Below, piece by piece: positions 50,269 to 59,155 of a stretch of DNA of 64,000 nt. The stretch comes from Bin87 sp964502995. GTDB lineage: Bacteria; Chloroflexota; Dehalococcoidia; Lucifugimonadales; UBA3495. The stretch lies in assembly GCA_964502995.1 (NCBI GenBank), contig CAZCZB010000009.1, positions 1 through 64,000 on the forward strand, given 5' to 3'. The translations under genes were made by a program, and so were the position numbers. How positions within the stretch are numbered: position 1 is the first letter of the stretch; the number at the start of each line of letters is the position of its first letter. The notes beneath the pieces are model-generated. The model did not search any database. It had not been told where the DNA came from and saw only the letters and a list, made by a program, of their open reading frames with translations.

Positions 50269-52308
50269 ATGTTGAGCGAACTCCTGGTTTGGGCGATTTT
50301 CCTGCTGCCCGTCGCGTCTTTCCTGTTGATTGGCGGCGTGATCCGACCGTTGGGGCCGAGTGTCGCCAAGGTCGCCGGATACCTGACGATATTGGCGCTG
50401 GGCGTCGGGTTCGTGTTGTCGCTGTGGCTGCTGCGTTCGTCGGCCCACGGGACTGTGTACGACTTCGCGCCGCACCTTTGGCTCAGCCTCGCCCCGGGCG
50501 CATCGGTGCAGATGGGGCTGCTGCTGGATCCGTTGACCAACGTGATGCTGGTGGTGGTGACCGGCGTCAGCCTGATGGTGCAGATCTACTCGATGGGTTA
50601 CATGCACGGCGACGCGAGTTTCGCGCGCTACTATGCGTACATGTCGCTGTTCAGCGCGTCGATGATCGGGCTGGTGCTGGCATCCAACATCGTGCAGATG
50701 TACGTGTTTTGGGAACTGGTCGGCCTGTCGTCATACCTGCTGATCGGTTTTTGGCACGAGCGTCCCTCCGCGGCCGCGGCGGCGAAGAAGGCGTTTATCA
50801 TCACGCGCATCGGCGACGTGGGATTCCTCCTGGCGATTATCTTCCTGTTTTTCCAGGCTGACCAGTTCGCGGCCCACGGTCTCAACGCGCTGCACATCCC
50901 CGACATCTGGGAGGCTGCCGGACCGGTGGCGGCGGGCGGCGCCGGAATCGTGGCGGGAGGCGCTCTGCTGTGGCTGTGTCTCGGGCTGTTCGCCGGCGCG
51001 GCGGGCAAGAGCGGTCAATTCCCGCTGCATACCTGGCTGCCCGACGCAATGGAGGGCCCCACGCCGGTCAGCGCATTGATCCACGCGGCCACGATGGTCG
51101 CCGCAGGCGTGTTCCTGGTCGGTCGGTTCTTCCCGGTATTCTCCGAGTCCGAGGGCGCGATGTTGGTGGTCGCCCTGATCGGCGCGTTCACCGCCGTTTT
51201 CGCGGCCACGATGGGTCTGGCGGCCAACGACATCAAGCGTGTCATGGCGTATTCCACGGTGAGCCAACTTGGCTACATGATGGCCGCGTTGGGGATTGGC
51301 GCTTACAATGCCGCGCTTTTCCACCTGTTCACCCACGCATTCTTCAAGGCGCTGCTGTTCCTGAGCGCAGGGAGCGTCAACCACGCGGCCGGCACCTTCA
51401 ACATGATGTACATGGGCGGCCTGCGCAAGGCGATGCCGCTGACCTATGTGCTGACCGTGATCGGAGCGCTCAGCCTGGTGGGAATCTTCCCGCTGGCCGG
51501 TTTCTGGAGCAAGGACGAGATTCTGCTGGAGGCATGGCTCGGCGCCGGTGGCGTGGAATCATCGGTCAGTATTCTGGTGTTCGTATTGCTGCTGATCGGC
51601 GTGTTGCTGACGGCGTTCTATTCGTTCCGCATGGTGCATCTCACTTTCCACGGCGAATTTCGCGGCGGCGGTGAGCAGGAATTGCACGACTGCGAGGAGG
51701 CCGGTCAGCCCGCGCCAACCGGAGTCGTTCACCACGTGCATCTGGGCGAGTCGCCCATCGTGATGGTGGCGCCGATGGCGTTCCTGGGGGTATGCGCGGT
51801 CATTGCTGGTTGGGTAGCCAATCCCATTGGCGTCCACAGTCTTTTCGGCCTGATCCCGTCGCATTGGATCACGGATTACTTTGCTTCCGGGTTGCGTGAC
51901 GGACATCACGCGCCGCCGTTCAGTGTGCTGATGGCCGTGATTTCCAACGTGGTGGCCATCGTAGGAATCGCCCTTGCCGCGCTCGTTTACGCATGGCCCA
52001 AACCGTTTGTCGGCGCGGACCCGCTGACCAAAGGCGGAGCCGTCCACGCCCTGTTGGCGCAGCGCTACTATCTGGACCACCTGTACGAGGGGGTGATTGT
52101 GGGCCGGTTCTTCTACCGGCTGGTGGTGGCGGTTACTGACTGGGTGGACCGCAACATTGTGGACGGGATCATCGGCTTGATCGGGTGGATCTCGCGAAAC
52201 GTGGGCAGTCTGATCGCGCTGGGCCAAAACGGACAGGTGCAGACCTACCCGCTGGTTGCGGCCACCGGTGGCGTCGTGATCATCGTGCTGTACCTGATTC
52301 TTGGATAG
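50269..52308 (+). CDS. nuoL: NADH-quinone oxidoreductase subunit L
   Basis: The 679-residue distal antiporter-like proton channel of complex I with 14-16 transmembrane helices and the C-terminal lateral helix. Key blocks are FWELVGLSSYLLIGFWHER (channel Glu), GKSGQFPLHTWLPDAMEGPT and VSALIHAATMVAAGVFLVGR, then RVMAYSTVSQLGYMMAALG. ATG 50269 is chosen because it begins the first membrane helix; an earlier frame start overlaps the small gene. Confidence 0.96.
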   Translation: MLSELLVWAIFLLPVASFLLIGGVIRPLGPSVAKVAGYLTILALGVGFVLSLWLLRSSAHGTVYDFAPHLWLSLAPGASVQMGLLLDPLTNVMLVVVTGVSLMVQIYSMGYMHGDASFARYYAYMSLFSASMIGLVLASNIVQMYVFWELVGLSSYLLIGFWHERPSAAAAAKKAFIITRIGDVGFLLAIIFLFFQADQFAAHGLNALHIPDIWEAAGPVAAGGAGIVAGGALLWLCLGLFAGAAGKSGQFPLHTWLPDAMEGPTPVSALIHAATMVAAGVFLVGRFFPVFSESEGAMLVVALIGAFTAVFAATMGLAANDIKRVMAYSTVSQLGYMMAALGIGAYNAALFHLFTHAFFKALLFLSAGSVNHAAGTFNMMYMGGLRKAMPLTYVLTVIGALSLVGIFPLAGFWSKDEILLEAWLGAGGVESSVSILVFVLLLIGVLLTAFYSFRMVHLTFHGEFRGGGEQELHDCEEAGQPAPTGVVHHVHLGESPIVMVAPMAFLGVCAVIAGWVANPIGVHSLFGLIPSHWITDYFASGLRDGHHAPPFSVLMAVISNVVAIVGIALAALVYAWPKPFVGADPLTKGGAVHALLAQRYYLDHLYEGVIVGRFFYRLVVAVTDWVDRNIVDGIIGLIGWISRNVGSLIALGQNGQVQTYPLVAATGGVVIIVLYLILG

Positions 52309-52314
52309 TTGACG

Positions 52315-53853
52315 ATGCCAGAGGGATTCAACGGACTGCTGACTGCGACCGTCTTCTTGCCGGCGGTGGCCGCGCTGATCCTGGCCACCGGGGTTGTGCG
52401 GGACGTCCGCGGCATCCGATGGTTTGCGGGGATCGTCGCGCTGGCCGACCTGGTGCTGGCGGTGGCGGTGTTCATATTGTTCCGGCCGGGCGGCGAGCAG
52501 TTCCAACTGGTTGACCGCATCGACTGGATCAACACCGGAACCGTGCAGGCGAGTTACCTGCTGGGTGTGGACGGTATCAGCGCGCCGCTGGTGATGCTGA
52601 CGGGCCTGCTGGGCCTCTGCGCCGTCTTCGTGTCGTTCCACATCACCGACCGGGCCAAAGAGTATTTCATCTGGCTGTTCGTGCTGCAAACGGCGGTAAT
52701 GGGCGTTTTCACCGCGCTGGACTTCCTGTTGTTCTTCCTGTTCTGGGAAGTCGAACTGGTCCCAATGTATTTGCTGATTTCGACGTGGGGAACGGGCCGG
52801 CGCGAATACTCCGCGATGAAGTTCCTGATCTTCACCATCCTGGGCTCGGCGTTCATGCTGGTCGCGATCGTGGCCGTGTTCGTCAGTTCCGGTGTGGGCA
52901 GTTTCGACATGACCCAACTTCTGCAACCGGGCGGAGCGCTGGACGCATCCCGCGCCGCGTTGCCCATGGGCGTGCTGTTCTGGTTGTTCTTCGTCGCTTT
53001 CGCGGTCAAATTGCCGACGTGGCCGGTGCATACCTGGCTCCCGGACGCTCACACCGACGCCCCCACCGCCGGCAGCGTGATGCTGGCCGGCGTGATGTTG
53101 AAAATGGGCGGCTACGGATTGCTGCGGGTGAACGCCGGGATGTTCCCCGAACAACTGCAGAACTTCGCCCTGCCCATAGTTGCGTTGGGAGTGATCAGCG
53201 TACTTTACGGCGCGGTGGTCACCCTGCGACAAACCGATCTTAAGCGATTGATCGCCTATTCCAGCGTAAGCCACATGGGGCTGGTGCTGCTGGGAATAGG
53301 CTCGGTGGCGGCGGTTGGCGGCCCGCTGACCGATGCCGGACTGACCGGCGCGGCGATGCAGCTGTTCACCCACGGGACGATCACGGGGTTGCTGTTCGTT
53401 GCGGTTGGAATCCTGTACGAAAAGACGCACACCCGGCATATTCCCGACCTGGGCGGACTGGCCAACCGGATGCCCATGGTGGCGACCGCATTTCTCATCG
53501 CCGGAGCGGCGTCGTTGGGACTGCCGGCGCTGAGCGGTTTCGTGTCGGAACTGTTGGTATTCTTCGGCGGGTTCAGGGCGTTCCCGGTGTTGACGATTCT
53601 GGCGGTGTTGGGAATCATCCTGGCCGCCGGCTACATCCTCTGGATGATTCAGCGTACCTTGTTCGGACCTCGGCCGGCCCGATGGGACAACCTCACCGAC
53701 GCGTCGTTGGTGGAAGCGGTGCCGGTGGCGTTGCTGGTGATCAGCATTTTTGCAGTGGGCGTTTATCCGGCCTGGCTGACCGATGTTTTCCGCGATGGAC
53801 TGGAGCCGATCGTAAACGCCTACAACGTGGGCCTGGCGAGCGCGAGCAACTAG
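52315..53853 (+). CDS. nuoM: NADH-quinone oxidoreductase subunit M
   Basis: The 512-residue second antiporter-like subunit with 14 helices. Blocks are FWEVELVPMYLLISTWG (channel Glu), VKLPTWPVHTWLPDAHTDAP, GSVMLAGVMLKMGGYGLLR and IAYSSVSHMGLVLLGIG. ATG 52315 is chosen over a TTG six bases earlier. It is 6 bases after nuoL. Confidence 0.96.
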   Translation: MPEGFNGLLTATVFLPAVAALILATGVVRDVRGIRWFAGIVALADLVLAVAVFILFRPGGEQFQLVDRIDWINTGTVQASYLLGVDGISAPLVMLTGLLGLCAVFVSFHITDRAKEYFIWLFVLQTAVMGVFTALDFLLFFLFWEVELVPMYLLISTWGTGRREYSAMKFLIFTILGSAFMLVAIVAVFVSSGVGSFDMTQLLQPGGALDASRAALPMGVLFWLFFVAFAVKLPTWPVHTWLPDAHTDAPTAGSVMLAGVMLKMGGYGLLRVNAGMFPEQLQNFALPIVALGVISVLYGAVVTLRQTDLKRLIAYSSVSHMGLVLLGIGSVAAVGGPLTDAGLTGAAMQLFTHGTITGLLFVAVGILYEKTHTRHIPDLGGLANRMPMVATAFLIAGAASLGLPALSGFVSELLVFFGGFRAFPVLTILAVLGIILAAGYILWMIQRTLFGPRPARWDNLTDASLVEAVPVALLVISIFAVGVYPAWLTDVFRDGLEPIVNAYNVGLASASN

Positions 53854-53872
53854 GGACGGATGTGAACAGGAC

Positions 53873-55381
53873 ATGACCGCTTACGACCTATACCTGATCG
53901 CACCTCCGCTGGCTCTGGCTGCGCTGGCGATGCTGGTCATCGTGGTTGACCTGCTGACCCGACGCACCGGGTTGCTGGTGGGTCTGTCATTTGTGGGTTT
54001 GGCGGCGCCGGCGGCGCTGAGCGCGTGGCAGTTGCTGGAGTTGACCGGGACCGGGGCGAGTTCCCTTTCCGCCGAGGGTTCCGTCGTTCTGCACTCCCTG
54101 TCAATCGACAAGTTCTCGCTGTTCTTCAACTTCCTGATCCTGGCGGCGGTGGGTCTGGTGGTGCTGGTTTCCACCGACTACGTGCGGCAGATGGAACGAC
54201 TGCAGGGCGAATTTTTTGGATTGATGCTGCTGTCGGCCACCGGCATGATGCTGCTGGTGTCTGCCCACGAATTGATCACCATGTACATTGCGCTGGAACT
54301 GACGACGCTGCCGTTGGCGGCGTTGGCGGCGTTCCTGCCCAACGGACGGTCCAGCGAGGCCGGGATGAAGTTCCTCATCATCGGCGCGTTGAGCAGCGCG
54401 CTGATGCTGTATGGCATGGCCCTGATATACGGATTCACGGGCAGCACGCAACTGGACGAGATCGCCGTGGTGTTAACGGCGAGCGCATCGGAAGGCCTGT
54501 TCCCGTTTGGCAGCATGGCGGTATTGCTGGCAGTCGTTTTGCTCCTGGTGGGCTTCGGGTTCAAGATGTCCGCCGCGCCGTTCCAGATGTGGGTGCCCGA
54601 CGTGTATGAAGGCGCTCCCACTCCGATGGTCGCGTTCCTGTCGGTCGCCAGCAAGGCGGCGGCGTTCGCGCTGGTAATGCGGGTGTTCTACATCGGCTTC
54701 GACGCCCTGGGCGGCGATTGGTGGGTGTTGCTGGCTGGATTGGCCGCGTTGTCCATGACCATAGGCAACCTGGTTGCCATCGCCCAGCGCAACATCAAGC
54801 GGATGTTCGGGTACAGCACGGTGGCGCACGCCGGTTATATCTTGGTGGGCGTCGCGGCCGTGGCGTCGGTCGGGGGCACGGCGACATTCGGCCCCAGCAG
54901 CGTGCTGTTCTACCTGGCTGCCTATACGGCGGCGAACCTGACCGCATTCTTCGCCATCGTGTGCATTGGCAACAAGATCAACAGCGACGAAATCTACGAT
55001 TATTCAGGGATGCTGCGGCGTGCGCCGTTCCTGGCAATCACGCTGGCGCTGGCATTGATCGCCCTGATCGGCGTGCCCCCTACGGGCATTTTCATAGCCA
55101 AGATCTACGTGTTTGCAGCGGCGATCAACACCGGCGAATCGTTGATGACGTGGCTGGTGATCATCGGTGTGATCAACAGCGTGGTATCGGCCTACTACTA
55201 CCTGCGCGTAATCAAGGTGATGTTCCTGCAGACCCCAATCCACACGGAAAAGGTGGGAGCATCGTGGCCAGTGAACGTGGCGTTGGGCGTGGCAACGCTG
55301 GCTTTGATCTGGTTGGGCGTGGCCCCGGCTACTTTGCTGGGCGCGGCCGAGCGCGCAGTCACGGTACTGGCCGGCGGGTAA
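53873..55381 (+). CDS. nuoN: NADH-quinone oxidoreductase subunit N
   Basis: The 502-residue third antiporter-like subunit with 14 helices. Blocks are ITMYIALELTTLPLAALAAF, GFGFKMSAAPFQMWVPDVYE, PTPMVAFLSVASKAAAFALV and RMFGYSTVAHAGYILVGVA. It is the last complex I gene; nadK starts six bases further on, so transcription probably continues. Confidence 0.96.
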   Translation: MTAYDLYLIAPPLALAALAMLVIVVDLLTRRTGLLVGLSFVGLAAPAALSAWQLLELTGTGASSLSAEGSVVLHSLSIDKFSLFFNFLILAAVGLVVLVSTDYVRQMERLQGEFFGLMLLSATGMMLLVSAHELITMYIALELTTLPLAALAAFLPNGRSSEAGMKFLIIGALSSALMLYGMALIYGFTGSTQLDEIAVVLTASASEGLFPFGSMAVLLAVVLLLVGFGFKMSAAPFQMWVPDVYEGAPTPMVAFLSVASKAAAFALVMRVFYIGFDALGGDWWVLLAGLAALSMTIGNLVAIAQRNIKRMFGYSTVAHAGYILVGVAAVASVGGTATFGPSSVLFYLAAYTAANLTAFFAIVCIGNKINSDEIYDYSGMLRRAPFLAITLALALIALIGVPPTGIFIAKIYVFAAAINTGESLMTWLVIIGVINSVVSAYYYLRVIKVMFLQTPIHTEKVGASWPVNVALGVATLALIWLGVAPATLLGAAERAVTVLAGG

Positions 55382-55387
55382 TCGACC

Positions 55388-56245
55388 ATGAAAACCGTTG
55401 GCATCGCCTACAACGACCTGATACCCGAAGCGCTGGACCTCGCCCACGCCATTGTCGGCGAACTGAACCTGGGAGCGAATAGCTGGATTCTACGGGCCGA
55501 GGACGCGGAAGATCTGAGCCAACGCGCCAAGGATACCGATCTGGTGATTACCATAGGCGGCGACGGCACGATCCTGCGCGTCAACCGGGCCGTCGCGCCC
55601 ACCGGCATACCGTTGCTTGGCATCAACATGGGCCGGCTTGGGTTCATGACCGAGTTGGTGGTTCAGGGGGTGATGGAACAACTGCCCAAGTACCTGAACG
55701 ATGAAATGCGCGTGTCCGAACACAGCATGCTCATGGCCACGGTTCACAAGCGCAGCGCCGATAACTCCGGAGCGCCGGAGGTACAGGGGCCGTATCATGC
55801 CCTCAACGATATCGTTCTCTCGCGCAGCCGGGTGTCGCGCGTGATCACCGTCCGCGCGGTGATCGATGGCGCCGACGTTTCGACATTTCGGGCGGACGGG
55901 GTGATCCTGGCCACGGCGACCGGCAGCACCGGGTACAGCTTCGCGGCGGGCGGGCCGATCATCGATCCGTTGTCCGACGATCTTGTTTTGACCCCGCTGG
56001 CTTCCCACGTGGGGTTGACCACTCCGTTGGTGCTGACGCCCACCACCAGCGTGGACTTCCATCTGGAAGGATCGCAGGAAGCGACCATCAGCGTGGACGG
56101 ATTTGAAAACCATCCCGTTGATCCTGGGGATTGGGTTCGCATCACGCACAGCCCGTACAAGGCTCGCTTCCTGCGGGCCAATGAGCCAAACTATTTCTGG
56201 GCCACCCTGACCAGGCGGCTGGGTTTCAGTTTCCAGGGACGTTAG
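55388..56245 (+). CDS. nadK: NAD kinase
   Basis: A 285-residue ATP-NAD kinase that makes NADP. The catalytic GGDGT is in ITIGGDGTILRVNRAV (near 56), followed by INMGRLGFMTELV and the NAD-binding LATATGSTGYSFAAGGPII (near 175). Length and motif order are normal. Its closeness to complex I and to two Nudix genes suggests co-regulation of the nicotinamide pool. Confidence 0.95.
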   Translation: MKTVGIAYNDLIPEALDLAHAIVGELNLGANSWILRAEDAEDLSQRAKDTDLVITIGGDGTILRVNRAVAPTGIPLLGINMGRLGFMTELVVQGVMEQLPKYLNDEMRVSEHSMLMATVHKRSADNSGAPEVQGPYHALNDIVLSRSRVSRVITVRAVIDGADVSTFRADGVILATATGSTGYSFAAGGPIIDPLSDDLVLTPLASHVGLTTPLVLTPTTSVDFHLEGSQEATISVDGFENHPVDPGDWVRITHSPYKARFLRANEPNYFWATLTRRLGFSFQGR

Positions 56246-56252
56246 ATTTGCC

Positions 56253-56804
56253 ATGACCTCGGCCGAAAACACCGAACCCACCATCTCGACACGTTCCGTT
56301 TTCAAGGGGCGAATCATTGATGTGCGCGTGGACACCATCCGGCTGCCCAACGGACGTGAGACCACCCGCGAGATCGTCGATCACGAGCCGTCAATTTGCG
56401 TAGTGCCGGTGGATGCCGACAACAACGTGATGCTGGTACGGCAGTACCGCAAGCCCACCGAGAGTTTCCTGCTGGAAGTGCCCGCCGGAGGCATCGAAAA
56501 GGGCGAGACACCCGAGGTCGCAACGCGGCGCGAGTTGCAGGAGGAGATCGGCCACACCGCCGCGAGCCTGACGCAATTGACTGCGTTCTGGCTGGCTCCA
56601 GGGTGGGCGTCAGAGTACATGTACGCGTTTCTCGCCACCGACCTGTCGGCAGCCATGCTGGATTCGGACGAGGACGAGTTCATTGACGTAGTAAGCGTGC
56701 CGATGTCGGAGATCCCGGACCGGATCGCGAGCGGCGAGATACAGGACGCCAAGAGCGTTGCTTCTCTGCTGCTGGCGATGCGGGTGTTGGAAGGTTCCTC
56801 ATGA
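56253..56804 (+). CDS. Nudix hydrolase (ADP-ribose pyrophosphatase-like), first copy
   Basis: A 183-residue Nudix hydrolase. The Nudix box G-x5-E-x7-REUxEE-x-G begins at GGIEKGETPEVATRRELQEE (near 84). The N-terminal PNGRETTREIVDHEPSICVV and VRQYRKPTESFLLEVPAGG blocks are typical of the ADP-ribose pyrophosphatase (NudF) group, which hydrolyses ADP-ribose to AMP and ribose 5-phosphate. It ends in an ATGA overlap with a paralogue. Substrate could also be another nucleoside diphosphate sugar. Confidence 0.92.
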   Translation: MTSAENTEPTISTRSVFKGRIIDVRVDTIRLPNGRETTREIVDHEPSICVVPVDADNNVMLVRQYRKPTESFLLEVPAGGIEKGETPEVATRRELQEEIGHTAASLTQLTAFWLAPGWASEYMYAFLATDLSAAMLDSDEDEFIDVVSVPMSEIPDRIASGEIQDAKSVASLLLAMRVLEGSS

Positions 56805-57382
56805 CCACTGACGGCATGATCACTGACGGCAGGTCATCCATGCCCGCGACCGGTGAGCCAACGGTCGCCACGAAATCGGCGTACCGAGGTGATCTGGTGA
56901 GCGTTCGGGTGGACACCGTCAGCCTGCCGGATGGACGTGAAATCGCCCGCGAGATCGTGTCGCATCCATCGTCGGTGTGCATCGTGCCGGTGGATTCGGA
57001 CGGCAACGTCCTGATGGTGCGACAATACCGCAAGGCCGTCGAATCGGTGCTGCTGGAAGCGCCAGCCGGCAAAATGGAAGGCGATGAAGATCCGCGGTCA
57101 ACCGCCCTGCGGGAGTTGCAGGAGGAAGTGGGCCATTCTGCGAACGAGTTGCAGGCGTTGGGATCATTTTACGTCGCGCCCGGCTGGTGTACTCAGACCA
57201 TTCATGCCTTTCTTGCGCGCAATCTGATTGCATCCCGCCTGGATGCAGACGATGATGAGTTCATCGAGACCGTTCGGTTCCCGCTCGGACAGATTCCTGC
57301 TCTGATCGCCGATGGAACGATAAGGGACGCCAAGAGCGTTACCGCCCTGTTGCTAGCGATGCGCGTCTTGGGAGATAATTAG
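56801..57382 (+). CDS. Nudix hydrolase (ADP-ribose pyrophosphatase-like), second copy
   Basis: A 193-residue paralogue of the preceding gene, sharing the NudF-type block MVRQYRKAVESVLLEAPAG and the Nudix box GKMEGDEDPRSTALRELQEE. About 20 extra N-terminal residues come before the shared part. Its ATG overlaps the previous stop as ATGA. Retained tandem copies imply different substrates or a heterodimer; NudF-type enzymes are dimers with swapped domains. Confidence 0.92.
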   Translation: MTTDGMITDGRSSMPATGEPTVATKSAYRGDLVSVRVDTVSLPDGREIAREIVSHPSSVCIVPVDSDGNVLMVRQYRKAVESVLLEAPAGKMEGDEDPRSTALRELQEEVGHSANELQALGSFYVAPGWCTQTIHAFLARNLIASRLDADDDEFIETVRFPLGQIPALIADGTIRDAKSVTALLLAMRVLGDN

Positions 57383-57463
57383 CCGTCATCAAATGGCGCG
57401 CCGCTGACCTGCTCCTGCGCCAAAAGTAGCCGGCCCGAGCGGTCCGGTTGGAGGAAATCACAA

Positions 57464-59152
57464 ATGCCAGAGGATTTGCAACACGACGTTCTGGTCGTTG
57501 GCGCTGGCCTCGCCGGTATGCGCGCGGCTATCGCTGCCCGCGCCGGAGGAGCAAGCACCGCCATAATCTCCAAGGTTCATCCGGTTCGCAGCCATTCGAA
57601 TGCGGCCCAGGGCGGCATCAACGCCGCGCTGCTGGACCGGGGCGACGACTGGGAAGACCACGCCTACGACACCATCAAGGGCAGCGACTTCCTGGGCGAC
57701 CAGGATGCCGTCGAAATCATGTGCCGACAGGCGGGCGCATCGCTGATCGACATGGAGCACATGGGCGTCACGTTCAACCGCGACGACGAGGGGCGCCTCG
57801 GCACCCGTGCGTTCGGAGGCCAGCGGCGGGCGCGGACGTTCTTCGTCGGCGACTTCACCGGTCAGGCCCTCCTCCACGTGATGTTCGAGCAGTTGATCAA
57901 GTCCGGCGTGCGACGGTATGAGGAATGGTTCGTAACCTCGCTTATCATGGAAGAGGGTCGCGCCGCCGGGGTGATCGCGATTGAGATCCGCACCGGCGAG
58001 TTGCACGTCATTCGGGCCAAGACCGTGATTTTCTGCACGGGCGGCTGCGGCCGACTGTTTGAACCCAGCACCAACGCGCTGATCGTAACCGGCGACGGCA
58101 TGGGACTGATTTACAACGCCGGCGGCCAACTGATGGATATGGAGATGGTCCAATACCATCCCACGACGCTGGCCGGCAGCGGTGTGCTGATCTCGGAGGC
58201 TGCGCGCGGCGAAGGCGCGTATCTGCGAGACAAGGACGGCAACCGGTTCATGGAGAAGTACGCTCCGAGCATGATGGAGTTGGCTTCCCGCGACGTCGTT
58301 TCCCGCGCCGAGCAGACCGAAATCAACGCCGGAAACGGGGTGGACGGATGCGTGTACCTGGATTGCACGCATTTGGGCGAATCGCTGATCATGGAGAAGC
58401 TGATCCAGATCCGCGAAATCGGGATCGACCTTGCCGGCGTGGACATGATCAAGGAACCGATTCCAATCCGCCCCGGCATGCACTACATCATGGGCGGCAT
58501 CAAGACTGACGTGGATGGAAAGACCAACCTGGATGGCGTCTATGCCGCCGGGGAATGTGCCAATGTGAGCGTACACGGTGGCAACCGCCTGGGCGCGAAC
58601 TCGCTGCTGGACACCATCGTGTTCGGCGAACGCGCCGGCAACCACGCCGCCGACGTCGTGCGCAACATGGGGTATGCGGACTTTGACAGCAGGGCGGCCC
58701 TGGTTCGGGAAACCAGGCGCATCCAGGAGATGCTGGACCGCCCGGACAACGGCGACCGCTGGGGCGCTATCCGCAAGGATATGGGCGATTCCATGAATCG
58801 CAACGTGGCGGTTTTCCGCAATGAGGAGGGAATCCAGGAAACGCTGGGTGACCTGCACGACCTGAGGCGGCGTTACGAAAACGTTCCGGTACACAACAAG
58901 GGTAAAACCTTCAACACCGACCTGATCTTCGCGCTGGAGTTGGGCTACATGCTGGACTGCGCGGATACCATCGCGGTGGGCGCGCTGGAACGCAGAGAGA
59001 GCCGGGGCGCGCAGTTCCGCGTCGATTATCCCGAGCGGAATGACGAAGAATGGCTGCACCACATCGTGCTGATGAAGGGAGACGGCGGCCCCGAAGTGTC
59101 AGAGTTGCCCGTGGTCATCACCCAGTGGACACCGGAAGAGAGGAAATACTAG
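57464..59152 (+). CDS. sdhA: succinate dehydrogenase/fumarate reductase flavoprotein subunit
   Basis: The catalytic flavoprotein of complex II, oxidising succinate to fumarate. The 562-residue protein starts with VLVVGAGLAGMRAAIAARAG (FAD-binding) and has RSHSNAAQGGINAAL near 40, the His for covalent FAD. The active-site region includes HPTTLAGSGVLISEAARGEG and the conserved ANVSVHGGNRLGANSLLD near 365. GGAGG precedes the ATG. Confidence 0.96.
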   Translation: MPEDLQHDVLVVGAGLAGMRAAIAARAGGASTAIISKVHPVRSHSNAAQGGINAALLDRGDDWEDHAYDTIKGSDFLGDQDAVEIMCRQAGASLIDMEHMGVTFNRDDEGRLGTRAFGGQRRARTFFVGDFTGQALLHVMFEQLIKSGVRRYEEWFVTSLIMEEGRAAGVIAIEIRTGELHVIRAKTVIFCTGGCGRLFEPSTNALIVTGDGMGLIYNAGGQLMDMEMVQYHPTTLAGSGVLISEAARGEGAYLRDKDGNRFMEKYAPSMMELASRDVVSRAEQTEINAGNGVDGCVYLDCTHLGESLIMEKLIQIREIGIDLAGVDMIKEPIPIRPGMHYIMGGIKTDVDGKTNLDGVYAAGECANVSVHGGNRLGANSLLDTIVFGERAGNHAADVVRNMGYADFDSRAALVRETRRIQEMLDRPDNGDRWGAIRKDMGDSMNRNVAVFRNEEGIQETLGDLHDLRRRYENVPVHNKGKTFNTDLIFALELGYMLDCADTIAVGALERRESRGAQFRVDYPERNDEEWLHHIVLMKGDGGPEVSELPVVITQWTPEERKY

Positions 59153-59155
59153 GAA

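Noticed and set aside
51559..53874. Minus-strand frame of 771 codons opposite nuoL/nuoM
   Set aside because: Antisense frames stay open in GC-rich DNA; its His/Gln/Arg-rich translation is an artefact of the membrane-protein codons opposite.
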